DNA from: Paraphoma chrysanthemicola
Lineage: Eukaryota > Ascomycota > Dothideomycetes > Pleosporales > Phaeosphaeriaceae
DNA length: 64,000 nt
Assembly: GCA_020744225.1 (NCBI GenBank)
Contig: JAGMWG010000026.1
Coordinates: 372,001-436,000, forward strand
Direction of reading: 5' to 3'
The notes beneath the pieces were generated by a model. The model was given only the letters and a program-made list of their open reading frames with translations. It was not told where the DNA came from and did no database searches. Within the stretch, counting starts at the first letter, position 1; every line of letters begins with the position of its first letter. Made by a program: the position numbers and the translations under genes. Positions 43,287 to 54,275 of this stretch are shown here, piece after piece.

Positions 43287-45898
43287 TCAAAAGCCCCTCA
43301 TCAACTCTTGCAACATTTCCCTCACGCAATTGTTCGCTCCGCTGTCCTTGCATAATGCCGGCAAACCCAGCTCCTCCAATCTCCTGAACCCGCGGTCGCT
43401 CGCTCCCGTCTTATCGCCGCCTTTACTTGCGCCCCACATTTGGCTGGGCGACATATCAGCTTGCAGATAGAGCAGGCAGCCGAGCCCCAGGCGTGCGGCG
43501 AAGTACAGATACTGGCTGTCCATTGCAGTCAGTGGATGTTGGGTGCAAGGGATTGACTCTGTAATGGTGAATACAGATCATAGGCATGTAGGGCGACACA
43601 AAGGTCATGGAGGGCCACATGACTAAAATGGGAATACAACGTACCTTCCCTTCTCCCTCACTTGCTTGATCGTTTCCACAAATTCTTTCTTTTCCATCGG
43701 GAAATCTGAGTAGCGGACCCGGAAGTTATTCCAGAGGCCATCGTAATGGCGAGGCATCATGCGGGGAAGTGTCTTCCGTCCGATGTTATTGTATATGGTC
43801 GTGGCATCACCCTCCTGGGGACGCTCACTTGACTCACCGTCGCCATTGTCCCTGAGCAGAGCCTGGTAGTCTTGGTCTAATAGCTTTCGATCTGTGTGCA
43901 GAGCCGTCAAATGAAAAAAGAAGAACACGTACAAGAGGATCTCCTGAACGTTCGCCTGTGTGGATGTAGTAATAAACTTGATGCGCGAAGCCAGCAGGTC
44001 TGCTGACGACTGTGTAGAAGCCGCGATTGGAGCGTTGGATCCAGCGAGACGGGACTGAAGTCTCGTTCCTTTCGAAAGTGTTGCCGTTACAGTTGATCCG
44101 GCACCGGAACTACCAGACGGAGGAGCGATCTGCGCAGACTGATGGAAGGAAGAAAGGTTTTCGATCGCACTCCGCTTCAACATGTCAGCGATACCGGGAG
44201 GAAGTACGAAATCAGATGCTTCTTTCCTCTCGAAGCGTCGCCACCATTGTTCAATTTTCGTTGCGCCGCTCTTCTTTCCGCTGCTGCCTCCTCCCCCTGT
44301 TCCTCGTCCATGACCTCTGGCGCTATCGGTCACGCTGCCAGCCCAGTCACCCGAGTTTGATTTGGAAAGCACCGAAGGAGGATTGACAGCATCAGCCAGT
44401 TCAATGTCCATCAATCTCCTATGTCGCACGGAGTCCACAACCTCATGTCCTGGCAGGACAATCTTGACGAGCAGTTCTAGGTTCAGAACCGTGGTCCGTG
44501 GCCATTGTGGCTGTCGGGAAAGGCCGTTGAGCAGGCTGATGGTTTCCTCGAAATTCTGACTTATCGGTTAGAGAAAGAGTCGGCCGTATGAGGGGAACGC
44601 AAGGCAAAAGGGACATTGGAGAAAGGTGACTGTCGAGATTGAGGAGTATTGAATTGCGACCATGGAGTACCTACCACACTGCATTGATTCGCTCCGAGAA
44701 ACCGCTTTATAGCTCGAATAGTGTTCCCTGGTGAGAGAAGGGGAATAGTTTCGTCGTCACATTCAAACGGCCATGGATCAAATGACTGGTCTTGGCTCTG
44801 TGGAATACTCGGCTGGGCAGTTTGTGGCGATGCTGGCGGCGAGTTGACGCCGATGGGCAACTTTCCTCGCTGCTTCGCACTCATTGGCGCTTTCGTTGCC
44901 AACGCTGCGTGTGTTGGGGTTGCCGGACCAGGAGTCATTAGACCACTTTGCTCCATGGCGCTGACATACGCCGCACCGACAGTCACGTCAGGATAGCTTC
45001 CTGGATCATTCTGAATACCTGCATCGTGAAGGAAGGCAGACTCTCCTGGATCGTTTCTGGCGTTGGGATCCCACAAAGCATTCAGGATACCCGATTCGAC
45101 TTGTGCATCTGAAGGCTCCAGGTCTCTGTAGTCATGTAGGCCTTGCGACTTCATGTATACAGATCCTCGAGCACGTTCTCTCTCATCCGCGATGCCACAT
45201 CTGTTCGCGTGCCCCAAGTTAGCAAGACGGACGTCGAGCACTTCTGGAGCCGCGTCTTCCACCAATTTCGAGACTTCAAAGTCGTCGACCAGGTATAGGT
45301 CGTAACTGTGAGAACTGTCTATAGTGGAAGCCTGTAACGACGAGTGGGTGGTATAACCGGGGTCGGTGGAGGAATTGTAGTCGGTAGACGAAACGTGATT
45401 GAACTGTGCAGCGTCCCCGGTCACTTCCATGAATTCTTCGTGCGTCATTTCGTGAAGGTCATAGCTATGAGTGCTGTCGCTCGTTGAGGCTTCATACTCG
45501 GTAGAAGCGATGAATGACTCCTCGGGGGAACTGGGAAAGGAGTCGTTGTGACAGGATTCCACGTTCGAGACATCAGAAGGTGAAGGCATGCGATTCTGTA
45601 CTGGGGTCTCATCAGGGTCTCTATCACTGCTAAACCCATTGCTCAAGTGTATGGAGGCATGGCTGCGGTCATGCGGATCGTGTTGGACTACATCGCCTGC
45701 CTCCACACGCCTGCGTATAGTGCCTGGCGCAGCTCGCTTGTGAGTAGCCTCGACAGGGTCAATGTTATCCCGTCGCTGGTTTTTGGTGGGAAAGGTCCAT
45801 GGTTCGGGTGGTACTGGGTCGAAAGCGGAGGAGCTTGAAGATGGCGTGGATTGGCGGGGAGGACCGCGTGGCTTTGGAAGTCTTGAAACGCGGACCAT
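43287..45898 (-). CDS. Three-exon uncharacterised protein (787 aa)
   Basis: Exon 1 runs 45898-44675 (408 codons from an ATG). An intron at 44674-44556 (119 nt, GTAGGT donor, CTAAC branch site, GTCAG acceptor, phase 0) leads to exon 2, 44555-43645. A second intron at 43644-43516 (129 nt, GTACGT donor, CTGAC branch site, GACAG acceptor, phase 2) leads to exon 3, 43515-43287. Both junctions keep frame exactly, which supports the model. The first 400 residues are acidic, Ser/Asp/Pro-rich and disordered, with a repeated Ser-His-Ser-Tyr-Asp-Leu motif about 60 residues apart. The exon 1/2 junction builds a helical domain (AIKRFLGANQC then ETISLLNGL...LVKIVLPGHEVV). Exon 3 supplies a short hydrophobic helix (YLYFAARLGLGCLLYL) and a Cys-containing end. 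A hydrophobic YVFFFFHL run at about 43930 might hide a third intron, but none keeps frame. Function unknown. Confidence 0.75.
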
Positions 45899-47101
45899 GA
45901 TCGACTATAGCCGCAGCGATGAATAAGGCAACCGCCAGGGAGGAGACAAATGCTTACAGCCGGAAGAAAGCGAGGAACGGTGAAGAGGTGGATGAGAAGG
46001 AGGAGGGCAAGGGACGGAGAAGGAGGACGAGTTGGAGGTCGAGGAAGAGAAAATACCGGTCCAGATTTTGCGGAGATGTTGGCAACATTGGTCGGAATTG
46101 AGACGAATGGCGCGAAGATATATTGGCAAGTATTTGCAATGCCCGGTCAAAGTTCCACCACACGCAGTACCGTGCGGGCACTGTTTTCGTAAATAGTGAT
46201 CGCTATTACGCAGACCATGATCCTCGAAATTCGACCCAAACGCATCCAATCACCGAGAAACATCAAGTTGAACTACTCAGTATTGAAGTTATTATTCCCA
46301 GTCGCGCAATGCGCCACACTTGCCAGCCTTAGTTGACAGGGTGAAACACGGCACGCTAGTGAGCGAGCTGAGGGCGTGTGCCTGCGTCAGGGGGCATCGC
46401 CAATTCTTTCGCCCTCCCGAATCAAGCGGCGAGCCAAGACATCTAGGCGTAACTGAGAAGAAAAAGAGATAGTTCCGAAAAACATTTTCCTCCACCTTGC
46501 GGCGTCACCAGAGCAACGATCCGTGTTGCGCACAGTGATGTGACATATTGCCGCACCATGGACCGTCACATCGTTCTCTAGCCGCCGCGTGCTTATTGTG
46601 GGAGGTATTTCAGGCCAAGCATTCGAAGTGGCCGAGACATGGTTGCTGCGTCGTCACCAAATCAATGTCATCAAAGGCGGGCTGCAAGCGAATCTACGGG
46701 CGTCCATGCTTCCAGAAAGATAGGCCAAAGGGCAAGTTGTTATTGGGAGTGGATGAAATCTCGTTCTGAAGTGTATGTACCGAGTATTTCTTTTAGAAAT
46801 GTTTCGGCCTCTCGAACGCGAAGATTTCCTGGACTAATGTTTTTGTTGGAGGAACAGCCTGTGCAATACCAACCCGATCCTCTGTACTTTGTTCGACGTC
46901 AATATTTTACCTTGCTCCTGAAGAATCCTCCGTCGTGCCCCGAACATGCAGGACTCACCAAGCCTGGAACGACGAAGTAACCGGCTTGCTGCGCGAGACA
47001 GGCTCCCAGGTATGCTATTACAGACGAATTCATCGACGTGCTCAACTCTGACGATGTGACTGCCAGTTCCTTCGCCTTCTCGCCTTCTCCCAAGGACGCC
47101 C
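45899..47101. other. Intergenic between divergent genes
   Basis: No supported gene. Purine-rich near 45920-46060, which is the upstream side of the three-exon gene (pyrimidine-rich on its strand). No specific promoter motif is seen. Confidence 0.4.
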
Positions 47102-47725
47102 ATGGATCAGACCTGGACCCGCGGACAGGGCATTGCCTTCCGTCATGGCGACGCTTCAACGAATGACTCGATCCTCGTGGACCTGTCGGCTAGTCATATG
47201 AACCCCAAACCGCCCTCGCCGCCTCCGACCACGACCGCGCCCCAGTCATCCATCGTCGCGTCCTCCATCAGAATCTTCCGTCAAATCGTCTTCATCCTCA
47301 GCTGCATCAAATGCAGCTTTTCGGCTCTCCAACAGTACCAAAACTCGTCTCTGTCGACAGTCGAGCTCGTGACCAAGTATGCCTCCGGCATTAAAGGCCC
47401 TGACTCTTTGCACTCCTTTCTCGCCAATCCATACACCTTGACCGCTCTCGTCCTACTTGGCGAAGTCTTCATGAATGAGTGGAGTTATATAGTCGGCCGG
47501 TTTCATGCAGTCACGGGTTTCTCGCCACGCTCGGTGGCCATGGGGCGCTACTGGACGATTATCTTGTGGGCCATGGCTGCTCTTCTTGTACAGATCGTCA
47601 TCAACATGCTCATGCGTGAAGATTGCTTGAAAAGTGGGGACATCGACAAGCGAATTAGGGAGGCGATGCAAAAGCCTGGTATGTCGCGCAGCAATGCTGC
47701 TGACCATATCAGTGGAGAGCAATAA
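47102..47725 (+). CDS. Multi-span membrane protein, uncharacterised
   Basis: A 207-aa frame from an ATG at 47102. The N-terminal 50 residues are polar and Pro/Thr-rich. Hydrophobic segments occur at about 58-77 (IFRQIVFILSCIKCSF), 111-131 (YTLTALVLLGEVFMNEW) and 149-171 (RYWTIILWAMAALLVQIVINML). The C-terminal 35 residues are charged. Two membrane helices are clear and the first is weaker. No transporter or enzyme signature. It probably ends right before a minus-strand broken gene (47771). Confidence 0.75.
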   Translation: MDQTWTRGQGIAFRHGDASTNDSILVDLSASHMNPKPPSPPPTTTAPQSSIVASSIRIFRQIVFILSCIKCSFSALQQYQNSSLSTVELVTKYASGIKGPDSLHSFLANPYTLTALVLLGEVFMNEWSYIVGRFHAVTGFSPRSVAMGRYWTIILWAMAALLVQIVINMLMREDCLKSGDIDKRIREAMQKPGMSRSNAADHISGEQ

Positions 47726-47770
47726 AGCAGTGAGTATACTTTGCCGTCGCTAAACCTCTTCAAGACTAGC

Positions 47771-48304
47771 TTAGGAAGCATGGTTTGAGGATATCGATGG
47801 AATGGGATGATGGATCATTTCAGGCAAGGACAACAATTGGTGGAAATTTCTTAGGAACGTGTAATCTATGTAACCAATCATGTGTTTGAACCCAACGCTG
47901 CGTTCCAAGCAGTCCCCTTCAATGACCTTCATGTTGCGTCTTTCATTGGACGTCGGTGCGGTAGCAAGTAAATCGTCTAGAGGAGCGGTGCGGATGTAAT
48001 ACATCTCGTGTTCATATTCGTGCCTTTCTGCTGGAAATAATGCACTCGAACGTCTAGGAAAAGCAATGTCTTCGTCTCCGAGATCTATCCAATACTCAGA
48101 CATGTCCAGCACGTACGATGTGTCATCCAGGTTCATGAGCACGCGCACTGGTCTGAATTCTCCGAGCTCACATGGTACATCACCACTTGGCCAACTCGGA
48201 TTGGGGGTTGAATATCAGACTTCCAGATTCGGATATTCTCCACGTCTCATTAGTGAAACCAGCCCAATGAGTGGTTGCGGTTGAGAGCTCGTAATGGTCG
48301 CCAT
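47771..48304 (-). pseudogene. Unknown gene interrupted by one TGA
   Basis: An ATG at 48304 opens a frame of 178 codons ending at 47771. It is coherent throughout except for a TGA at codon 30 (48217-48215). Before it reads LVSLMRRGEYPNLEV, and after it YSTPNPSWPSGDVPCELGEF, then FRPVRVLMNLDD, DMSEYWIDLGDED and HEYEHEMYYIRTAPLDDLL. One C-to-T change (CGA to TGA) explains the stop, or a sequencing error. A 121-aa product could still be made from the downstream ATG at 48136. No plausible intron removes the stop. Family not recognised. Confidence 0.5.
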
Positions 48305-49429
48305 CTCGAGAAAACTTCCGGGAAAGTCTGCTATGTAGCTCTCCTCGGACTTTGAGCCCCCAGCAGCTTATCTACTAGCAAGCAAATTCTTTTATTTGCA
48401 TGTGGCGACTAGGCTCTTACACGAACTCAAGTACTTGGGTTGGCCCACAGTATATCGGCCAGTGTTGAAGGTACTCAAGTGCTGGTGTGGCGACATCGCA
48501 TGATTTCTGGGCCAATTCGCGCAGGATACTGCGGGCCATAACGTGGTATGCTATCGCTGGGAGGAGCCGTCGAGGTGCGCAACCATGCTTTGCTTGATAG
48601 CCTTGCTGTGGTCGAGTGTACATTCGCATGTTGCATCTCCTTTCGCGGCCGAGGTATGGGTTGGTGCGTAATATCCCCGCATTTTTGAATGCAATCAATG
48701 CGTCCTAGTCTCTTTCGCCCACAATCGCCATGGCCCAACAAACTCTCATGTACGGCAGGGCTTAGCCCAGAGAAAGATTCATACGCGAGGCTCCTCCGCG
48801 ATCATGAAGCTCAACGCGCTATCATCACCGTCGTCGTGGCCGCTAGCTGGTGGCCGGCGAAATCCGCCTGTCGAGGTACACAATACGTCGAGCGTCTTCC
48901 TCGCAATACGACGAGCTTCTTCTTCGCAAACACCATCACTTACGCCTTGACCTGACGAATCAACCTTTACCAACTCATGTCAAGCAGTACCAGAAGCGCT
49001 GATTTTTGCGCTTTTGGCATCATCAAATCTTCACCCTATGTCAAAATGCTTGTTGAATTGTAACTGGTGCACTCGTGCCCGACCTCTTGTCCCCGTCCCC
49101 TCAGACCATGTGATGTGCTATCTCAAAACTCACCCAAGCCCAGCGCCGTTTCCTACTCGGGTGTTGGGTTGAAAAAGAAGCAATACGTGGCTGCAAAGAG
49201 GCTGAAACGTCTGCCACCACCTACACCAGGTTAGATGCCAGGAAGTTGAGGATGGGACCCTCCACTGCAAGACTGAGACAGTTTCTTCGTGAAGAAGAAG
49301 AATCACTTCCTGCCCGCTAGCCCGAGAAGCCTCTACGGTGACCCCATCAATAGAACACGGGGTCTAAAGGCCCATCAACGTCGCTGCGGGTCAACTGGGA
49401 GCGCCTCTGGTCGCCGTTTTCACGTAACT
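48305..49429. other. Gene-poor stretch
   Basis: No supported gene. Short frames only. Confidence 0.4.
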
Positions 49430-49920
49430 GGACACCCCGTCATGGTCCCACATCTTTGCGGGCACCATTCACGAGCCATTAACAGCATACGCAGGCACCG
49501 GACAGTCTTTCGGCATGCAGTACGCGATGAAGCACGACATGCAGCAGCAGCACTTCGGCGCGCCGCCCTATATGAACGGCAACCGCATCAAGTCGGAGAA
49601 TGGCTCGGAGCGTGGCGTCTCGCCTCACCCTTAGACTCGTCGCGCTACTCGTCGCAGCAGCCACAACAACCCCTTCCGTAGTACCCAGCATTCCTTTCTA
49701 GCATATGAACGGCCTGCAGCGATATCTGTCCCTGTCCCAGATGCAGGCGCCTATGCCTATGCTCACTAACAACAAGTACATCCCGAATCTCCTAGACTAT
49801 GCGTATGGACAGCTGCAGCCGCAGGTGTCCGACCAGAAACAACATCAGGGTGGTCGTCCGGCGTCCGACACGGGCCCACCGAAAGCCTTCGCGTGCTCGA
49901 AGTGTGATAAGGGTGGGTCC
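49430..49920 (+). pseudogene. Relic of a C2H2 zinc-finger transcription factor
   Basis: Protein-like text is spread over three frames in order. Frame A around 49488-49634 reads TAYAGTGQSFGMQYAMKHDMQQQ and KSENGSERGVSPHP, then TAG. Frame B at 49634-49702 reads DSSRYSSQQPQQPLP, an in-frame TAG at 49679 where CAG is expected, then YPAF. Frame C at 49705-49917 reads MNGLQRY...QAPMPMLTNN...LDYAYGQLQPQ, then GGRPASDTGPPKAFACSKCDKG. The last segment is the entry into the first C2H2 finger of fungal Kruppel/Egr-like factors (KAFxCxxCxKxF). After 49920 the fingers are no longer recognisable. At least two frameshifts, a stop and loss of the finger array make this a dead copy. An intact parent gene should exist elsewhere in the genome. 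Confidence 0.65.
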
Positions 49921-50976
49921 GTGTTCGAATGTCCGCGTCTGGTTCGTTGACATCCAGAGTGTACAGTCGGCCCAGATGCTGGCAGACTGCAAGATACTAT
50001 GTTTCTGTGCCGAAGCGCGTCTGGCGGTGATGCTTCCGGGCACCTCCTTGAGGGTTGTGAATTGCGCTGGAGAATCAGAATTTGCCTTCGCGTCCAAAGT
50101 AGATCCCGTGCAGAGGAGGAAGCACGCGAGCCTCTGAAAGCTCACTCTTCCTTCGTCAGAGCATATATGATCTGACTGTTGAATGGATTGCGAGGTCGAG
50201 ACGGGATTGCGAGATGGTGAAGTGCGTCGGCTTTCGGAAAACCACAATGCAACGAATAAGTTGCCCAAGGCGCTCAACGCGCTGGAAGTGGGAAAACCTG
50301 TGCTTCCAGGCCCCGCCCTCCGCTTGGGTCCAGACTGTGGTACCAGCAAGCGGAAGAGAGAAGGTGCAGCTGCGGCAGATGGCATGACTAACGAGGCGGC
50401 GAAGAAAGGTGTCACCGAGCACTATCATTACCGATCGAGTCTGGCGTCGTATCGCCATTTTACAGACCGGAAGTGGCGCCGGGGCAGTCTGATGGGCTCC
50501 CAGATTCGCGTCAAGGAGCACAACAGCGAGGAGGATCACAATGACTGGGGGGAATGGACAGCTTGTGAGGACGGTGTGCCGAGATGAATAGGAAACCTGG
50601 CAGCCTTCTCATGATATCAAGCTTTTGTCTGTAGTGCGCACTTCTTGTGCGAAAATGACAAGGTCGAGCGGAAGCTTCGAGTTGTGGAAATGACAAAACA
50701 CGGCCATCGACGAGCTGGTCAAGCTATGTAAATCGTTGGGATCAGGCCTAACAGTTCCCCGGAGCTCGCTCCCAGCTACCAGTTAGGTTTCATTTGGCGG
50801 CGGCAAGCGGAGGCGTGCATCTCGTGGTGCGGCGGGAGACAAGGGCAAACATGCGGCGAAGGATGCCATAGTTCAGCACCGCGGTCCCGAGGGACGACGT
50901 TCAGACCGGCGCCCACCGACAACTGGAAGTCTGGGGTGCTCTTGTCCGCATCATACCACGGTACACTGCCGAACAG

Positions 50977-51418
50977 ATGAAGCCGGCCGTCCCCCAAATA
51001 GAGATCGGCGAAGACACAGCTCCCGCCACCATCGACAACGTTCAAAAAGCCACGGAGGACGAGGCGGCAGCAGAAAGCAGCGAGTTTTCCGGCCAAGACG
51101 ACGAGTACAGCGCGGTGGCATTCAAATGGGGCACTGGTGTGAATGTCGAGTCGGATGGTGAGATGCACTGGCTGGCTGAGGAGGACTTTGCCGGGTGGGA
51201 GACTGAGCGATTCTGGAGACACAGCATACGCGGCGCATGATGTGAGAGTCGTGCAACGACAAGCGCAGAAGACGGCCTTGATGAGGGCGGCGATAGCAGC
51301 GGGCAGTGCCTTGTGGAAAGAGGAAAGATTCACTAAACCAGCTGAGCTGAAGGTGGGGTTGAAGGATTGGGTCCACGTCGATACCGCACAACGCACGTTG
51401 CCCTCTGTATTGCCTTAG
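50977..51418 (+). pseudogene. Frameshifted unknown coding segment
   Basis: An ATG at 50977 opens 87 acidic codons (EIGEDTAPATIDNVQKATEDEAAAESSEF...EMHWLAEEDFAGWE). A neighbouring frame then continues as a basic helical stretch (DVRVVQRQAQKTALMRAAIAAGSALWKEERF) to 51418. A single indel near 51200-51210 would connect them. The opposite strand is also open for 206 codons over this DNA, so strand is not certain. No family recognised. Confidence 0.3.
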
Positions 51419-51989
51419 TCCGCCTCGATGATCGTTCGCATGACCGTATAGTCGTTCGCTGTTGCATCATTGAGCTTTCGCGGGTCGTCGCAGACAGACC
51501 CAAGGGCAAACCTCGGACGCATCAACGGGTATGATGCCAAGGCACGCTCGCCGCTCTAGAATACATCATGTGGTCCCACTTGTCTTTTCTCAAGACCTGG
51601 GAGAGTTCTTGGTTGCACGTTTCGCATGTCGCAGCTGCCGACGACGACCGCGTTGGGCATACGAGGTAGGGATAAAGCGCTGGTCGAAGGGAAGAGGAAG
51701 ACGCTATCGAGCATCCGTTTGCTTGCCCGTATGGTTCCAGTACATTGAAAAGGAGCGCATGCGAACGCCCTCGTCGTCGAAAAGTTGGCGCCAATTTCCC
51801 AATGACTCGTATTCACCGGACGTTGTTAAAATCGAGCTGGTGAGCGCTGGAGGGCTAGGCGCGCGGCCTTGGAGGGGTGGAAGGGTCCTCCGCGAGGGAT
51901 CTGGACGCGCGGAGTGTACATCTATTGCACTAGGACGTCGCAGTCAGGCACCTTGGTGTGACTAGTAGTGCGGACCTGCACTGGAGTAG

Positions 51990-52253
51990 CTACTTCCGCA
52001 GGGCAGTGGCTGGGACTGTTTCGGTGAAGCGGGCAGACATGGTGACGATGAGACGGCTACTGGGAGCGAGCAGTCGACGCAGTCTGACAATGGCCAGGCG
52101 ACTCTCGTTGGCGGGAATCGTGTGGAAGACGTGGAGTGCAAAGATGCAGTCGAACGTTTGGGTACTGGACCCTCGGTGGTGATGGAGAAACAAAGCTGTG
52201 AGCCCTCTGTAACTGAGGTGGCGTGGTCCATGCAGCCTTACCCTCGAGATCAT
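51990..52253 (-). pseudogene. Relic of an S-adenosylmethionine-dependent methyltransferase
   Basis: The frame from 52253 to 51990 contains FDCIFALHVFHTIPANESRL followed by a helix and RRLLAPSSRLIVTMSARF. This is the motif II/post-II region of class I methyltransferases (FDxI...HVxHxxP...RxLxPxGRL-x-V-x). The Gly of the usual PGG turn is replaced by Ser-Ser. The SAM-binding glycine loop (motif I) is not in frame upstream, and the frame stops right after. With about 88 codons it is a fragment, not a working enzyme. Plausible downstream remnants (51800-51600, minus) are broken by stops. Confidence 0.5.
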
Positions 52254-53359
52254 ACAGTATGCTTAGCACACAAGCGGCGCCAATAGCAGCTTGATTTTGG
52301 GCAGCTACTAGACCCCAATTCAGGCTTTATCCCTTCGTCTCTGCAACTAAACAGGGAAACGCACGCCCACGGCGGCCGTATGCGGGTCGCTCAGTATCGA
52401 TCCGAAGCTTTGATATTTGGCCACCTGAATTCATCGCGTTGGCGCGATAGCCCTGCCTTCAAGCCCTTTTGCTCGACACGCACGTGCAGAATGCTTAGAG
52501 AGGCGTCTCACAGCTGGACGCGCTTCGTGATGTTGGTAGTGCGGCCATCAGGTCGATATCCGCTGTCGGCTGGGCAGGTCTCGAGCCATTGCTGCACTAA
52601 CGGTGCGCGCGACGCTTCGAATTGCTGCCAGGACGACGTCGTGATTGCTGCACGGCGTCGACATTATATGCTGAGCGCTTCAAGGTCGAAATGTGTTAGG
52701 GAAGGCTACCGCGCTGATTGGTGCGCTTGGCTCCACCGCCAAGGCTACCAAGCCGTGGTGTTGTGACGACCATATGGGTGCTTTCCGAAATATTTGTTGC
52801 TACCCTATTCTGGCTAGATCAAAGCCTGAAGGTGTAGTGTGTAAACTACGGGGTATACACGCCAAGTTTAGCTAAGAGTCTATTACTTAGCACCCTTATC
52901 AAGCTTTTCTAATTTCGCACTTCTCTACACGTACGATGTAGCTATTATATTAGGACATACAAGTAAGAAATCTCTCGCTACTATAAGCAGTCGAATCTAT
53001 GTAAGTTGCAGCGTATTATCATATAAGCTCTTGTTACGACTGTACTCGAAAATTGTGGTAATCTTCACCAGATTCAGGCGGCAACAGGTGTCACATAACA
53101 ACCGGGGAAACCTCGGATCTGCTGGGGCTTTTGCGCCATCAAACCAGCGTTTGTGGTTTGCTTCCTAGGCCATCAGTTCCCGCCATGGGCGAATATCGTC
53201 TTTCAAGTGCAGAATGCGCTCTCTTTCGTGATATCCGGGAAAAGGACACATCTCATTCCGTATTCTGGAATGATCAGCTGTAAAGGACGCCGCATCATGT
53301 ACTCATCAGCTCGCTAATCGTTTACACGCAGCCAAGTCCCCTTGTCAATTCAGGTTACA
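52254..53359. other. Spacer, locally TpA-rich
   Basis: No supported gene. From about 52860 to 53040 the sequence is AT-richer and enriched in TA dinucleotides, as in repeats that have undergone repeat-induced point mutation, but no element can be identified. Confidence 0.35.
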
Positions 53360-54275
53360 ATGAACGACCGTAACCTCGACAGTTACGAGGTAACGGGGTC
53401 AAAAATCGTTCAAGAACTTGCTCGTGTCGGGGCGATGATAGCTACGACCGATGAGTTCAAGGCAAACTCGGAGATCACCACTCCAGCGAATGCTGGGAGC
53501 CCATCTCGAACATACCAGTTTCCTCTTTACTCGGAAGAGCCCAAGCTCCTGAAGCTTATACGGGAAAGTCCAAAATTGCCGGCTTGGGAAAATCGCATGT
53601 AAAGAACTCTGCCTCTTTTCCTCTGGAGTCCGCTAAGATTTCGCGTACAGCAAAGGCCCTCTGTTCCTCACAGCTACCGTATTGGATCGTACTATCACCA
53701 CGCGAAAACTATCAGCGTTGAATATCATTGCAGAATGCGCTCGTTTTGGGGCGTACATACTCACAAGGATGGCAATGCTGGAGGAATTTCAGGAGGAACC
53801 AGACACGGCGACGCCTGTATCAACCCTGACTGACACAGCTCTTCCAACGCTTTCCCCTATTCTGATGACTTCGGCTACCAAGTCGAGCGCAAATTCTCAC
53901 GGGAATTGCTCACCTGCTGCAAGCGACCCGTCAACGCCGCCAAATACTAGCCCTTTGCTTGTCGGTAATCGTACGAACGGCGAAGGCACAGGAGATCATA
54001 GCACGGAGGCACCTGTGGCTGTTGACCTGAGCGCAAACACTCTAGCAACAGCGGTTACGGCCCGACAAACCGACGCCGAATCAGGACACAGCGCCTCGGA
54101 CCGATTAGCCAACGATGCCACCTGCCCATCCCCAACAGCAGGACATACAACGAGAGGGTTGAAGAGGAAAGCGAGGTCTGAAGAGGCTCTCGACGTGGCG
54201 TATCGGCACAGTGCTTCGTTACGCGCGGCACCCAACAACTCTGGCATTGGTAGGGGACGCTGTTCGTCGGAGTAA
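53360..54275 (+). CDS. Spliced protein with an internally duplicated helical module
   Basis: The ATG at 53360 opens 80 codons. A 52-nt intron at 53599-53650 (GTAAAG donor, GCTAAG branch site, TACAG acceptor, phase 2) converts the terminal ATG-TAA into Ile and continues in frame to 54275, giving 287 aa. Exon 1 and exon 2 each begin with the same ~40-residue module. Asp-Arg, a spaced Ile, Glu-x-Ala-Arg-x-Gly-Ala-x-Ile, then Glu-Phe and Thr-Pro align without gaps over the first 26 positions, and the second copy has a four-residue insertion before Glu-Phe. The C-terminal half is Ser/Thr/Asn/Pro-rich and ends with a basic GLKRKARSEE patch, possibly a nuclear signal. Without splicing the second copy would have no ATG. 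No family recognised. Confidence 0.6.

Noticed and set aside
43892..43932. 41-nt intron within exon 2 of the three-exon gene
   Set aside because: Donor and acceptor look acceptable, but removal shifts the frame and destroys the downstream reading.
50776..51396. 206-codon minus-strand frame over the broken plus-strand segment
   Set aside because: No ATG at its start and no domain. The plus strand reads as more typical soluble protein, though the choice is not certain.
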